Assembly: GCF_007164525.1 (NCBI RefSeq)
Contig: NZ_AP019791.1
Span: 979,501 to 1,043,500 of the forward strand
Direction of reading: 5' to 3'
From: Rubrobacter xylanophilus
Lineage (GTDB): Bacteria; Actinomycetota; Rubrobacteria; Rubrobacterales; Rubrobacteraceae
Length of the DNA stretch: 64,000 nucleotides
Part shown: in pieces, positions 24,974 through 32,599 of the stretch
How the letters are laid out: every line of letters starts with the position of its first letter
Numbering within the stretch: the first letter of the stretch is position 1
Notes under the pieces: generated by a model
Database searches by the model: none
What the model saw: only the letters and a program-made list of their open reading frames with translations
Told to the model about the DNA's origin: nothing
Position numbers and translations under genes: made by a program

Positions 24974-26716
24974 TCAGCTTCCTTCTCCGGCCCCTGCCCG
25001 GTTGCCGGACCCGCCGTTCCGCCGGGTCCGGACCGCGAGCGCCGGCGCGACGGCGTAGCCGAGGATCACCGCTCCCAGCGCATACGCCCCGAGGATCCAG
25101 AGCGCGCTCTCCAGTCCCGCGCTCAGACGTCCGTCGTAGAAGATCAAAGCCCGCAACCCGTCGGCGGCGTAGCGAAGCGGGAGCCACTCGGAATACACCT
25201 GGTAGGCTCTCGGCAACGCCTCCACCGGGTTGAATCCTCCGGAAGAGACAAGACCGAGGAGGACGTTACCGATCACGCTGAGCACGAGGCCGACGTACCC
25301 GAGGATCTCTACGAGGAAGAGCGTGACGAAGAAGATCGAAGCCACCACGAGCACCAGAAAGGCAAACACCCCGGCCACGCCGACCGAGCTGTAGGCGTCG
25401 AGGAGGCCGAAGGCGACCCCGGTCTCCACAGCGGAGATCAACACCGAGAACCCAGCGCCCAGCAACAGCCAGGCCGTCCACCGCCCGGCACCGCGGGAGA
25501 CGGGACCGTTCGGGAAGCGAGAGGGCAGCGCATAGACGGCCGCGGCCCCGATCACCCCGGATATCCCCGCCAGAAACGCGAGGAAGAAGGGCAACCCGCC
25601 GTTGGCGGAGTTCTCTCCGAGCCGCACTGCCTCCGTGACGTCGGTCCGCACGGGATCCCCCACGACGGTCGCGACCTCCGGCAACAACGAAGCTCCCCGC
25701 TCCCCGGCGGCCTCCGACAGACGTTCGCCCGTCGCCCGGGAGACGCCCCGCACCACACCGGTCAGGATGTTCGACGCGATCTGTCCTCCCTGCCCCGAGG
25801 CCGGGTTGGTGAGGATCTCGATCTCCGCGGGCTCCGGTACCGCAGGAAGGACCCCCTCGTCCCCCCTCACGTCCGCCTCCACGACCCTCCCTCTGACGGG
25901 ATCGGCGACGGCAGGGACGACCTGCGGCGGGACTCCCGTCCCCGCCCGCCGGACGCCCTGCAGGATCCGCTCCCGGATCGCACCCGACACCGAATCCACG
26001 ATGCCCCCGAACGCACCCTCGATCCGCTCCCTCACCGACGGCCTGACCCTGGGGTTCGTGAGCAGCTCCATCTCCGCGGCCTCCGGAGCCCCACCGGAGC
26101 CCGGGCCGGGAGGAGCGAGCATCCCGGCGAGCCTCTCGGAATAGTCGGCGGGCACGACGATGGCAGCGTAGTACCTTCCGTCCTCGAACCCGCGCAAGGC
26201 CTCCTCTCGACTCTCCACCTCGCTCCACACGACCATCCCGGACGCCGGAGAATCAGCGGCGGTGAGCCGGTCAACGACCTCTTCTCCGAAGCCGACCCGG
26301 CGACCCCCGAAGTCCGCCCCCTCGTCCTCGTTCACGATCGCGAGCGGTATCTCGGGAGGACTCGCGATGGCAGCGATGCTCTCCGTGTAGTCCCCCGGAA
26401 TCACAAGCGCCCCGTAGAACTCGTTGTCCCTGATCCCCTCGAACGCTTCCTCCCGATCCTCCAGACGTACCCACCCCACAACGTCGCTCGCCGGAGAATC
26501 CGCACCGGTCAACCGATCTACGACCTCGCTCCCGAGGTTGACCTCCTCCGATGCCAACTCCCCGCCCCGGTCCTCGTTCACCAGCGCGAGCGGCAACCCA
26601 CTCAGATTCTTCTGCGGGTTCACTACAGCGGCGAGATACAGAAAGTACACGACCCCCAGAACCACCCCCAGCCCCACGAGAGCACCCCACACCCGGTGGT
26701 TCGTCAACAGCCCCAC
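24974..26716 (-). CDS. YhgE/Pip-type membrane protein with duplicated extracytoplasmic modules
   Basis: 580 residues from GTG 26716 (GGGGG six bases before). One N-terminal membrane helix at about 10-32, a large outside region at 33-370, then about five C-terminal helices (for example GLPFFLAFLAGISGVIG, VAGVFAFLVLVVASIFF, ALGAVILGYAVAPAL). This is the layout of YhgE/Pip and ABC-2-like export membrane proteins. The outside region is built of two tandem pairs: LPLALVNED at 41-49 and IPLAIVNED at 123-131 start two 82-residue copies, and AEMELLTNP at 214 and AEIEILTNP at 297 start two 83-residue copies. No ATPase gene is adjacent. The TetR gene upstream probably represses it through a shared operator. 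Function unknown; efflux or envelope maintenance is inference. Confidence 0.8.
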   Translation of the reverse strand: MGLLTNHRVWGALVGLGVVLGVVYFLYLAAVVNPQKNLSGLPLALVNEDRGGELASEEVNLGSEVVDRLTGADSPASDVVGWVRLEDREEAFEGIRDNEFYGALVIPGDYTESIAAIASPPEIPLAIVNEDEGADFGGRRVGFGEEVVDRLTAADSPASGMVVWSEVESREEALRGFEDGRYYAAIVVPADYSERLAGMLAPPGPGSGGAPEAAEMELLTNPRVRPSVRERIEGAFGGIVDSVSGAIRERILQGVRRAGTGVPPQVVPAVADPVRGRVVEADVRGDEGVLPAVPEPAEIEILTNPASGQGGQIASNILTGVVRGVSRATGERLSEAAGERGASLLPEVATVVGDPVRTDVTEAVRLGENSANGGLPFFLAFLAGISGVIGAAAVYALPSRFPNGPVSRGAGRWTAWLLLGAGFSVLISAVETGVAFGLLDAYSSVGVAGVFAFLVLVVASIFFVTLFLVEILGYVGLVLSVIGNVLLGLVSSGGFNPVEALPRAYQVYSEWLPLRYAADGLRALIFYDGRLSAGLESALWILGAYALGAVILGYAVAPALAVRTRRNGGSGNRAGAGEGS

Positions 26717-26753
26717 GCATTACCCCCTTTCCCCTCGCTTCTTCCAAATCATG

Positions 26754-26772
26754 GAACCGTACGGTTTGGTTT
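26754..26772. promoter_or_regulatory. TetR operator upstream of the YhgE-type gene
   Basis: GAACCGTACGGTTTGGTTT, identical to the site at 27445-27463 except for two bases. It lies 38 bases before the YhgE-type start. Confidence 0.7.
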
Positions 26773-26804
26773 CGTTGCGAGACAAAAATTTTCTTCCGTT
26801 GGGG

Positions 26805-27431
26805 TCATGTTATGGTTTTCATGTAGGTGTTCACGATGGCGTGGATCCTTTCGTCTGGGAGTGGGCGAGGGTTACCGGGGTTGAGGAGACCGTCCAGCAG
26901 GGCGTAGGTGGCGATCGAGCCGACGAGCATTCTGGCGGCGACTTCGGAATCCGGGACGGCGGTAACACCCTGGGCGTTGGTGCGTTCGAGGAGTTCGGAG
27001 AAGAGCTTTATACCCTTTTCGGGGATGGTGGAGCGGAAGAGGTCTCCGAGACCGGGGAGCTGGGGCACTTCGGCGATGACTATCCTTATAAGGGCGAGGT
27101 ACTCCGCGCTCATCATGATCCCCGCGATCCCCTTCAGCCGTTCGACGAGAACCTCCCGCAGCTCTTCCTCTGAACCGACCTCCAGATCCTCCAGCCCTTG
27201 CAACGGAGCCCGGGGGCCCTCCATGACGATCTGTCGCAAAACATCAACCAGCAGATCCTCTTTGCTCGCGTAGTAAGCGTACAGGGTCTGCTTCGAGACC
27301 CCCGCCTCAGCGGCGATGTCGTTGGTGCTGGCACGCATGAACCCCCGCTCCAGAAAGACCCGGCGCGCCCCAGCGCGGATCTGATCCCGCTTCGCCCGCG
27401 CCCGCTCCTCTTTCGCCGTCTCCAACCTCAT
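26805..27431 (-). CDS. TetR-family transcriptional regulator
   Basis: 208 residues from the ATG at 27431. The N-terminal helix-turn-helix is clear (IRAGARRVFLERGF, then TNDIAAEAGVSKQTLYAYYASKEDLL). The C-terminal ligand domain resembles the TetR_C group seen in AcrR-type regulators (EYLALIRIVIAEVPQLPGL). A perfect 17-bp palindrome overlaps its own promoter and a close copy precedes the YhgE-type gene downstream, so it likely represses both itself and that gene. The ligand is unknown; hydrophobic compounds are usual for this type. Confidence 0.92.
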   Translation of the reverse strand: MRLETAKEERARAKRDQIRAGARRVFLERGFMRASTNDIAAEAGVSKQTLYAYYASKEDLLVDVLRQIVMEGPRAPLQGLEDLEVGSEEELREVLVERLKGIAGIMMSAEYLALIRIVIAEVPQLPGLGDLFRSTIPEKGIKLFSELLERTNAQGVTAVPDSEVAARMLVGSIATYALLDGLLNPGNPRPLPDERIHAIVNTYMKTIT

Positions 27432-27444
27432 CGACCCCCATAGA

Positions 27445-27463
27445 GAACCAAACGGTTTGGTTT
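27445..27463. promoter_or_regulatory. TetR operator at the regulator's own promoter
   Basis: GAACCAAACGGTTTGGTTT; positions 27446-27462 are a perfect 17-base palindrome around a central G. It sits right after the -10 box. Confidence 0.8.
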
Positions 27464-27464
27464 G

Positions 27465-27493
27465 ATAATAGTGCCACTCGTGGTCTGGGTCAA
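27465..27493 (-). promoter_or_regulatory. Sigma70-type promoter of the TetR gene
   Basis: Minus-strand TTGACC (27493-27488), a 17-base spacer and TATTAT (27470-27465), with the operator directly downstream. Confidence 0.75.
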
Positions 27494-27523
27494 GCTTCGT
27501 TCGACCTGGGGAGGGCGTTCTCC

Positions 27524-28690
27524 CTATACGTCGTCCGCACCTTGCAGCAGGCTGCGGGCGATGATCTGGCGGTTTATCTCGGAGGTGCCCTCCCCGATCT
27601 CGTTGATCTTCACCTGCCGCCAGTAGCGGGCCACGGCGTTCGTCTCCATGAAGCCCTCGCCGCCCCAGATCTGGACCGCCTGATCGGCGGCCCTTTTGGC
27701 CGTCTCGGAGGCGAAGACCTTGGCCATGCTCGCCTCGCGCGAGAAAGGACGGCCCACGTCCTTGAGCCAGGCGGCCTTGAGCACCATGTTGCGGGCGAGC
27801 TCTATCTCCATCGCCATGTCCGCCAGCTTGAACTGTATCGCCTGGAACTCCCCTATGGCGCGCCCGAACTGCCGGCGCTCCTTCGCCCGCCGGAGCGCCT
27901 CGTCCAAACACGCCTGGGCGAGCCCGACGGAGAGGGCCCCGACGGCGACCCGTCCGCCGTCGAGGGTGGCCAGAAACTGGCGGAAGCCCCGCCCGCGCTC
28001 GCCCAGAGTGTTCTCCTCCGGCACCCGGCAGTCCTCGAAGTACAGCGGGCGCTGGTCCGAGGCGCGCCAGCCCGTCTTCTCGTAGCCGGGGCCCCTCGTG
28101 TAGCCCGGGGTGTCCTGCGGGACGATGATCGCGGTGAGCTCCGGGCGGCCGTCCTCGCGCTCACCGGTGCGGGCGATGATCGTGACGCCCCCGGTTATGT
28201 CCGTGCCGGAGTTCGTGATCCACTTCTTCGACCCGTTTATGACCCAGCGGCCGTCCTCGAGCCGGGCGGTGGTCCGGGTTCCTCCGGCATCGGTCCCGGC
28301 CTCCTCCTCGGTCAGGCCGAAGGCCCAGAGCCTCCGGCCGCCCTGGATCACCTCGCCCAGGTAGTGCTCCTTCTGCTTCTCCGTGCCGTAGGCCACGAAC
28401 GGGGCGCAGCCGAGCGAGACGTGGGCCTCCATCGTGATCCCGACCGAGGTGTCGGCGCGCGAGACCTCCTCCAGCGCCAGGCAGTAGCCGACGAAGTCTC
28501 CCCCGCTCCCCCCGTACTCCTTGGGGACCGTGAGGCCCATGAGCCCGAGGTCGGCCATCTTCGCCACGATGTCGTACGGGAAGCGCTGCTCCCTGTCCAG
28601 CCGCGCGGCCTGTGGAGCGACCTCCTCCCGGGCGAAGTCGCGCGCCAGATCCCGCCACCGCAGCTGCTCGGCAGTAAAGTCCAGGTTCAC
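27524..28690 (-). CDS. Acyl-CoA dehydrogenase
   Basis: 388 residues from GTG 28690, which has AAGGAGG five bases upstream; the frame stays open to 28732 without a better site. Family blocks: LGLMGLTVPKEYGGSGGD, FGLTEEEAGTDAGG, NGSKKWITNSGTD, the flavin-binding RRQFGRAIGEFQAIQFKLADM and the C-terminal INEIGEGTSEINRQIIAR, where the Glu of EGT is the catalytic base position of short/medium-chain enzymes. It oxidises an acyl-CoA to the 2-enoyl-CoA with FAD. Isovaleryl-CoA dehydrogenases usually lack Glu there, so a short straight-chain or isobutyryl substrate is at least as likely. Confidence 0.92.
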   Translation of the reverse strand: MNLDFTAEQLRWRDLARDFAREEVAPQAARLDREQRFPYDIVAKMADLGLMGLTVPKEYGGSGGDFVGYCLALEEVSRADTSVGITMEAHVSLGCAPFVAYGTEKQKEHYLGEVIQGGRRLWAFGLTEEEAGTDAGGTRTTARLEDGRWVINGSKKWITNSGTDITGGVTIIARTGEREDGRPELTAIIVPQDTPGYTRGPGYEKTGWRASDQRPLYFEDCRVPEENTLGERGRGFRQFLATLDGGRVAVGALSVGLAQACLDEALRRAKERRQFGRAIGEFQAIQFKLADMAMEIELARNMVLKAAWLKDVGRPFSREASMAKVFASETAKRAADQAVQIWGGEGFMETNAVARYWRQVKINEIGEGTSEINRQIIARSLLQGADDV

Positions 28691-28727
28691 GCTCTCCTCC
28701 TTGCCCGCACAACCCGTACCGGCAGGC

Positions 28728-28736
28728 ATCATAGCA
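28728..28736 (-). promoter_or_regulatory. Possible extended -10 element before the acyl-CoA dehydrogenase gene
   Basis: Minus-strand TGCTATGAT, about 38 bases before the GTG start; no clear -35 box. Confidence 0.4.
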
Positions 28737-28751
28737 GGAAGTACGCGGGGC

Positions 28752-29549
28752 TCACTCCCTGGGAAGCTTCTCCACCGTGTGCTCCAGAAAGCGCGAGTTG
28801 GGCACCAGATAGGCCTTCCCGGTCTCGGGATCGCGCAGGGTGGTCATCGCGTAGCCTATCCGCTCCACCCGGCCCGAGACGCCCCCGACGCTGATCTCGT
28901 CTCCCTCCTCGATCCCCTCCGCGATGTACCGCTTGGCCGCGACGTTCTCCGAGATCCTCCTCAGGCCCAGCCCCAACGCCAGCGAGGCCGTCAGCACCAC
29001 CCCACCGAGCGCGACCACCGTCACCACGATGAGGATCGTCGCCTCTATCCCCAGCACACCCGCGGCCAGCACGGCGGCGACGAAGATCACCGCGAAGCGC
29101 ACGGCGGAGGCTATACCGCCGGTCCGCCTCACCCCCGCCTCCGAGAGCGCCCGCCGGGTAAGCTGCCCGAGCACCCCGGCCGCCGAGGTGCCGAGCACCA
29201 GGATCAGGACGGCCACCAGCACCCGCGGGGCGTACAGGACCACCTGGTTGAGGGTGTCGGCGAGGAAGGTCAGCCCGAGCGGGCCCAGAGCCGCGAGCAC
29301 CGAGAAGAGGAGTATGGCGTAGAAGACCACCGTCCCGGCGAACTGCGAGGGGCTGCTCCTCATCCCCCCCTGGCGCATCAGGGCGGTGAGCCCGATCCGG
29401 TCGCAGGCGCTGTCGAAGTGCAGCCGCCGCAGCAGGAAGGTCGTCGCCGGGCGGGCGAGCCGCCCCAGCACGAACCCCACCAACACGATGAGCAGGGCCC
29501 CGAGCGCCCGGGGCACGTACTCGAGAAGGTCGGACAACAACTGCTCCAA
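28752..29549 (-). CDS. MscS-family mechanosensitive channel-like protein
   Basis: 265 residues starting at TTG 29549, four bases after AGGAGG. It has about four to five membrane helices (ALGALLIVLVGFVLGRLA, TVVFYAILLFSVLAALG, APRVLVAVLILVLG, AVIFVAAVLAAGVLG), a glycine/alanine-rich pore helix (ALGGVVLTASLALGLGLR) and a short beta domain after it (ISVGGVSGRVERIGYAMTTLRD, YLVPNSRFLEHTVEKL). The N-terminal part resembles the conserved TM helix repeat of CmpX-like MscS relatives; the C-terminal vestibule domain is short. It follows the ECF sigma and anti-sigma genes by 11 bases, so envelope or osmotic stress control is likely. Confidence 0.85.
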   Translation of the reverse strand: MEQLLSDLLEYVPRALGALLIVLVGFVLGRLARPATTFLLRRLHFDSACDRIGLTALMRQGGMRSSPSQFAGTVVFYAILLFSVLAALGPLGLTFLADTLNQVVLYAPRVLVAVLILVLGTSAAGVLGQLTRRALSEAGVRRTGGIASAVRFAVIFVAAVLAAGVLGIEATILIVVTVVALGGVVLTASLALGLGLRRISENVAAKRYIAEGIEEGDEISVGGVSGRVERIGYAMTTLRDPETGKAYLVPNSRFLEHTVEKLPRE

Positions 29550-29560
29550 GATCCCTCCTC

Positions 29561-29875
29561 TCAGGCTAGACCCAGGTAGTAGACGAGGGCCCTCCCGTAG
29601 GCCCCGAGTATGTCGCCGGCAAGGTTGGCCGCAGCCCCCAGGTAGGCGGCGATCGCGACCCGCCGCGCCACCTGTCCCTGCAGCCCCTCCGGCACCGAGA
29701 CCTCCTGCTCGGCAGCGGCCGCGAGCAGCACGAAGAGCCGCTCGTAGCGGGTGAGCTCCTCCCGCAGCCGTGGGGAGGCCTCGAGCGCGGCCTCCACCCG
29801 CCGGGCCTCCTCCCCGGAGAGCTCGCCCGCCGCATAGGCCGGAAGCAGCTCCTCTATGGCGCGGGGGTCCGTCAC
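29561..29875 (-). CDS. Small anti-sigma factor-like protein
   Basis: 104 residues from GTG 29875, whose GTGA overlaps the sigma factor stop; AAGGAG lies eight bases upstream. The N-terminus IEELLPAYAAGELSGEEARRVEAAL and the following EELTRYERLFVLLAAA are typical of the helical sigma-binding domain of anti-sigma factors. The His/Cys zinc residues of ZAS proteins are absent. The C-terminal third is hydrophobic (VAIAAYLGAAANLAGDILGA) and may dip into the membrane, but there is no outside sensor domain. It should bind and hold the ECF sigma factor made from the preceding gene. Confidence 0.75.
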   Translation of the reverse strand: MTDPRAIEELLPAYAAGELSGEEARRVEAALEASPRLREELTRYERLFVLLAAAAEQEVSVPEGLQGQVARRVAIAAYLGAAANLAGDILGAYGRALVYYLGLA

Positions 29876-30372
29876 GTCAGCAGCTCCTTCAGCCGGAGGC
29901 GACCCCGGTAGGCCCAGCTCCTCGCGGTCGCCTCCGGAACGCCGAGGGTCTCGGCCACCTCGGCGTGGCTCATACCCTCCAGATCCCTCAGCACAACCGC
30001 CGCCCGGTGGTTGGGCTGAAGCAGGCGCAGCGCCCGGTGCACCCGCTCCGCCGCCTCCTTGCGCACCAGATCGTCCTCCGGCCCGGAGGGATCCGCCGGG
30101 GCCTCCCGCAGCTCGGGGGGCAGGGGACGGCCGCGGGATTTCCGCTCGTTGAGGCTCACGTTGATCGCCAGCCGCAGCATCCAGGTCTTGAAGGAGCTCC
30201 GCCCCTCGAAGCTCCCCAGCTTCGTAAAACACCGCACGAACGCCTCCTGCGCGGCGTCCCGGGCGTCCTCCGGGTCGCCCAGCACCCGGTAGCACACCCG
30301 GTACACCGCAGCCTGGTGGCGCCGGACCAGCTCGGAGAAGGCCGCGCGGTCTCCGCGGCGGGAACGAGCCAC
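29872..30372 (-). CDS. ECF-family RNA polymerase sigma factor
   Basis: 166 residues from GTG 30372. Region 2 is clear (AAFSELVRRHQAAVYRVCYR, DARDAAQEAFVRCF, FKTWMLRLAINVSLNERK) and region 4 follows (LLQPNHRAAVVLRDLEGMSHAEVAETLGV, ATARSWAYRGRLRLKEL). No ATG lies in frame, although family-like residues (NDDALVARSRRGD) continue upstream, so the true start may be a little earlier at a rare codon. It is co-transcribed with its anti-sigma and the MscS-like channel. The 205-base gap to the divergent acyl-CoA synthetase gene contains nested inverted repeats. Confidence 0.92.
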   Translation of the reverse strand: MARSRRGDRAAFSELVRRHQAAVYRVCYRVLGDPEDARDAAQEAFVRCFTKLGSFEGRSSFKTWMLRLAINVSLNERKSRGRPLPPELREAPADPSGPEDDLVRKEAAERVHRALRLLQPNHRAAVVLRDLEGMSHAEVAETLGVPEATARSWAYRGRLRLKELLT

Positions 30373-30416
30373 CAGGGCATCGTCGTTCAGTTCTGCTATC
30401 TTAGACAGTTTGCTTC

Positions 30417-30464
30417 CCGGTATCGTTGCCGGACTGCCACCCTACAGGTGGCCAAGTATACCGG
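30417..30464. promoter_or_regulatory. Nested inverted repeats in the sigma factor/acyl-CoA synthetase divergent region
   Basis: Outer arms CCGGTAT (30417-30423) and ATACCGG (30458-30464), inner hairpin GCCACC (30436-30441), loop CTACA, GGTGGC (30447-30452). Could bind a regulator of either gene or form a hairpin in the sigma factor leader. Confidence 0.4.
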
Positions 30465-30487
30465 CAAAACGCACCGCAACGCCCCGG

Positions 30488-30516
30488 TTGACAGACCCCC
30501 GCCGCCCAAAGATACT
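30488..30516 (+). promoter_or_regulatory. Sigma70-type promoter of the Acs-family synthetase gene
   Basis: TTGACA (30488-30493), 17-base spacer, GATACT (30511-30516); about 60 bases before the ATG at 30578. Confidence 0.65.
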
Positions 30517-30577
30517 TCCCCTGGAAGGAGTGGTCGAGGTCCGCGGTCGCGGGCCGCAGGGGAAAGGGTGATCGGGA

Positions 30578-32539
30578 ATGGTTCAGGAAGACGGTGCTCA
30601 CGAGATCCCGGGCATAGCCGAGGCCAGACTCTACCCGCCGAACGACTTCCTGCGCGGCCAGCTGCCCTTCGCCGACCGGGACGAGGCCGCCGCCTTTCTG
30701 GAGGAGGCCCGCAGCGACCCCGACGGCTACTGGGCCGCCATCGCCTCCGAGCTGGACTGGTTCACCGTCTGGGACACCGTCCGGCAGGGAGACCTGCCGG
30801 ACTTCCGCTACTTCGTCGGCGGCACCTCCAACGTGAGCCATAACTGCCTCGACCGGCACCTGAGGCTGGGCAGGCGCAACAAGGCCGCCCTCCTCTGGGA
30901 GTCGGAGGACGGCCGGCGCGAGGTGTGGACCTACCAGCAGCTCGCCGACGAGGTCAACCGCTTCGCCAACGTCCTCAAAGAGCTCGGGGTGCGCCGGGGC
31001 GACGTGGTGGCCCTGTACATGGGCAACATCCCGGAGGTCTTCGTCGGCGTCCACGCCTGCTACCGGATAGGGGCTCTCTACAGCATCATCTTCGCCGGCT
31101 TCTCCACCGACGCCGTCCGCCAGCGCCTGGAGGACGCCCGTCCCAAAGTGGTGGTCGTCGCCGACGCCACCTCCCGCCGCGGGCGCGAGGTGCCGCTCAA
31201 GCGCACCCTGGACGAGGCACTCAGCGGCGTCCCCTCCGTCGAGACCGTCGTCGTGGTGCCCCGCACCGGGGCCGACGTGGAGCTGCGGGAGGGGCGCGAC
31301 CGGCTCTACGGAGAGCTCGTCTCCCAAGCGGCTTCGTGGTGCCCGCCGGAGCCCATGGAGGCCAACGAGCCCGGCTTCATCATCTACACCAGCGGCACCG
31401 AGTCCAGGCCCAAGGGGCTGGTGCACGCCGGCATCGGCTTCCTCGTCGGCACCTACGCCGACGTCAAGTGGTCCATGAACCCCCAGGACGACGACATCTA
31501 CTGGTGCACCGCCGACGTGGGCTGGCTCACCTTCCCCATCTGGTCGCTCGTCGGCGGGCTCGCGCATGGTACGACGATGGTCGTCTACGAGGGAGCGCTC
31601 AACCACCCAGACCCCGGGCGCTTCTACGAGATACTCGAACGCTACCGGGTGAACAAGGTCTTCACCGCCCCCACGGCGCTCCGGATGCTGCGCGGGGCCG
31701 GAGAGCGGTGGCTGGAGGGGCGCGACCTCTCGGAGCTGAAGCTCGTCTCGCTCGTCGGGGAACCCATAGACCCCGAGACCTGGCACTGGGTGCGCGAGGT
31801 CGTTGGAGGCGGGGAGGCGTTCGTCAACAACACCTACGGCCAGACCGAGACCGCCACCGGCTGGACCTCGGCCATCGTCGGCCTCACCGGGGCCAAGCCC
31901 GGCTCCTGCGGCATCCCGCTGCCGGGCTACGTATCGGAGGTGGTCGACGAGGGAGGCCGGCCCGTCCCGCCCGGCACGCCGGGTTACCTGACCATAAAGG
32001 AGCCCTTCCCCTGCCTGGCCCGCACCGTCTGGGGCGACCACCGGCGCTACCTCTCCACGTACTTCGAGCGCTTCCCGGGCCGGTACTTCTCGGCCGACGC
32101 CTGCGTGGTGGACCAGGACGGCCACTACTGGGTGACGGGGCGGGTGGACGACGTCATCAACGTGGCGGGCCACCGGCTGGGGACGATGGAGATGGAGGCG
32201 GCGCTGCTCAACCACCCGGACGTGGCCGAGGCGGCGGTGATCGGGGTGCCGGACCCCACGAAGGGGACGGTCCCCGTGGCCTTCGCCCTGCTGCGCGCCG
32301 GGGTCGAGCCCAGACCGGGGCTGCGCGAGGAGCTGGAGCAGCGGGTAGTGGAGCGGGTCGGGGCGATCGCCCGCCCGGCCGCGGTGCACATCGTCAGCGC
32401 CCTGCCCAAGACGCGGAGCGGCAAGATCATGCGCCGCCTGCTGCGCGAGCTGGTGACGGAGGGCCGCATCCGGGGGGACACCACCGCGCTGGAGGACCCG
32501 GAGTCGGTGAGCACCCTGGAGCGGGAGCTGCCCCGCTAG
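30578..32539 (+). CDS. Acs-family acyl-CoA synthetase, substrate uncertain
   Basis: 653 residues, the length and layout of acetyl-CoA synthetase: an N-terminal ACAS part, GTSNVSHNCLDRHL, adenylation motifs, RVDDVINVAGHRLGTMEME and the C-terminal Lys in PKTRSGKIMRRLL. Two motifs differ from true Acs. The phosphate loop reads YTSGTESRPKGL instead of YTSGTTGKPKGV, and the acyl-pocket block reads TYGQTETAT instead of WWQTETGG, so the Trp that limits Acs to acetate is a Gly. GHSYI after the ADVGW block is also replaced by LTFPIW. A larger acyl substrate than acetate is therefore likely. It is a lone plus-strand gene with its own promoter, divergent from the ECF sigma gene. Confidence 0.85.
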   Translation: MVQEDGAHEIPGIAEARLYPPNDFLRGQLPFADRDEAAAFLEEARSDPDGYWAAIASELDWFTVWDTVRQGDLPDFRYFVGGTSNVSHNCLDRHLRLGRRNKAALLWESEDGRREVWTYQQLADEVNRFANVLKELGVRRGDVVALYMGNIPEVFVGVHACYRIGALYSIIFAGFSTDAVRQRLEDARPKVVVVADATSRRGREVPLKRTLDEALSGVPSVETVVVVPRTGADVELREGRDRLYGELVSQAASWCPPEPMEANEPGFIIYTSGTESRPKGLVHAGIGFLVGTYADVKWSMNPQDDDIYWCTADVGWLTFPIWSLVGGLAHGTTMVVYEGALNHPDPGRFYEILERYRVNKVFTAPTALRMLRGAGERWLEGRDLSELKLVSLVGEPIDPETWHWVREVVGGGEAFVNNTYGQTETATGWTSAIVGLTGAKPGSCGIPLPGYVSEVVDEGGRPVPPGTPGYLTIKEPFPCLARTVWGDHRRYLSTYFERFPGRYFSADACVVDQDGHYWVTGRVDDVINVAGHRLGTMEMEAALLNHPDVAEAAVIGVPDPTKGTVPVAFALLRAGVEPRPGLREELEQRVVERVGAIARPAAVHIVSALPKTRSGKIMRRLLRELVTEGRIRGDTTALEDPESVSTLERELPR

Positions 32540-32599
32540 AGCACGGCTCCCTGCCAGAAGCCCACGCCCCCGGACGGGCGTTGTAGACTTCTGGGCTTG

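Noticed and set aside
30401-32389. 662-codon minus-strand open frame
   Set aside because: Antisense of the plus-strand acyl-CoA synthetase, which has promoter and motifs.
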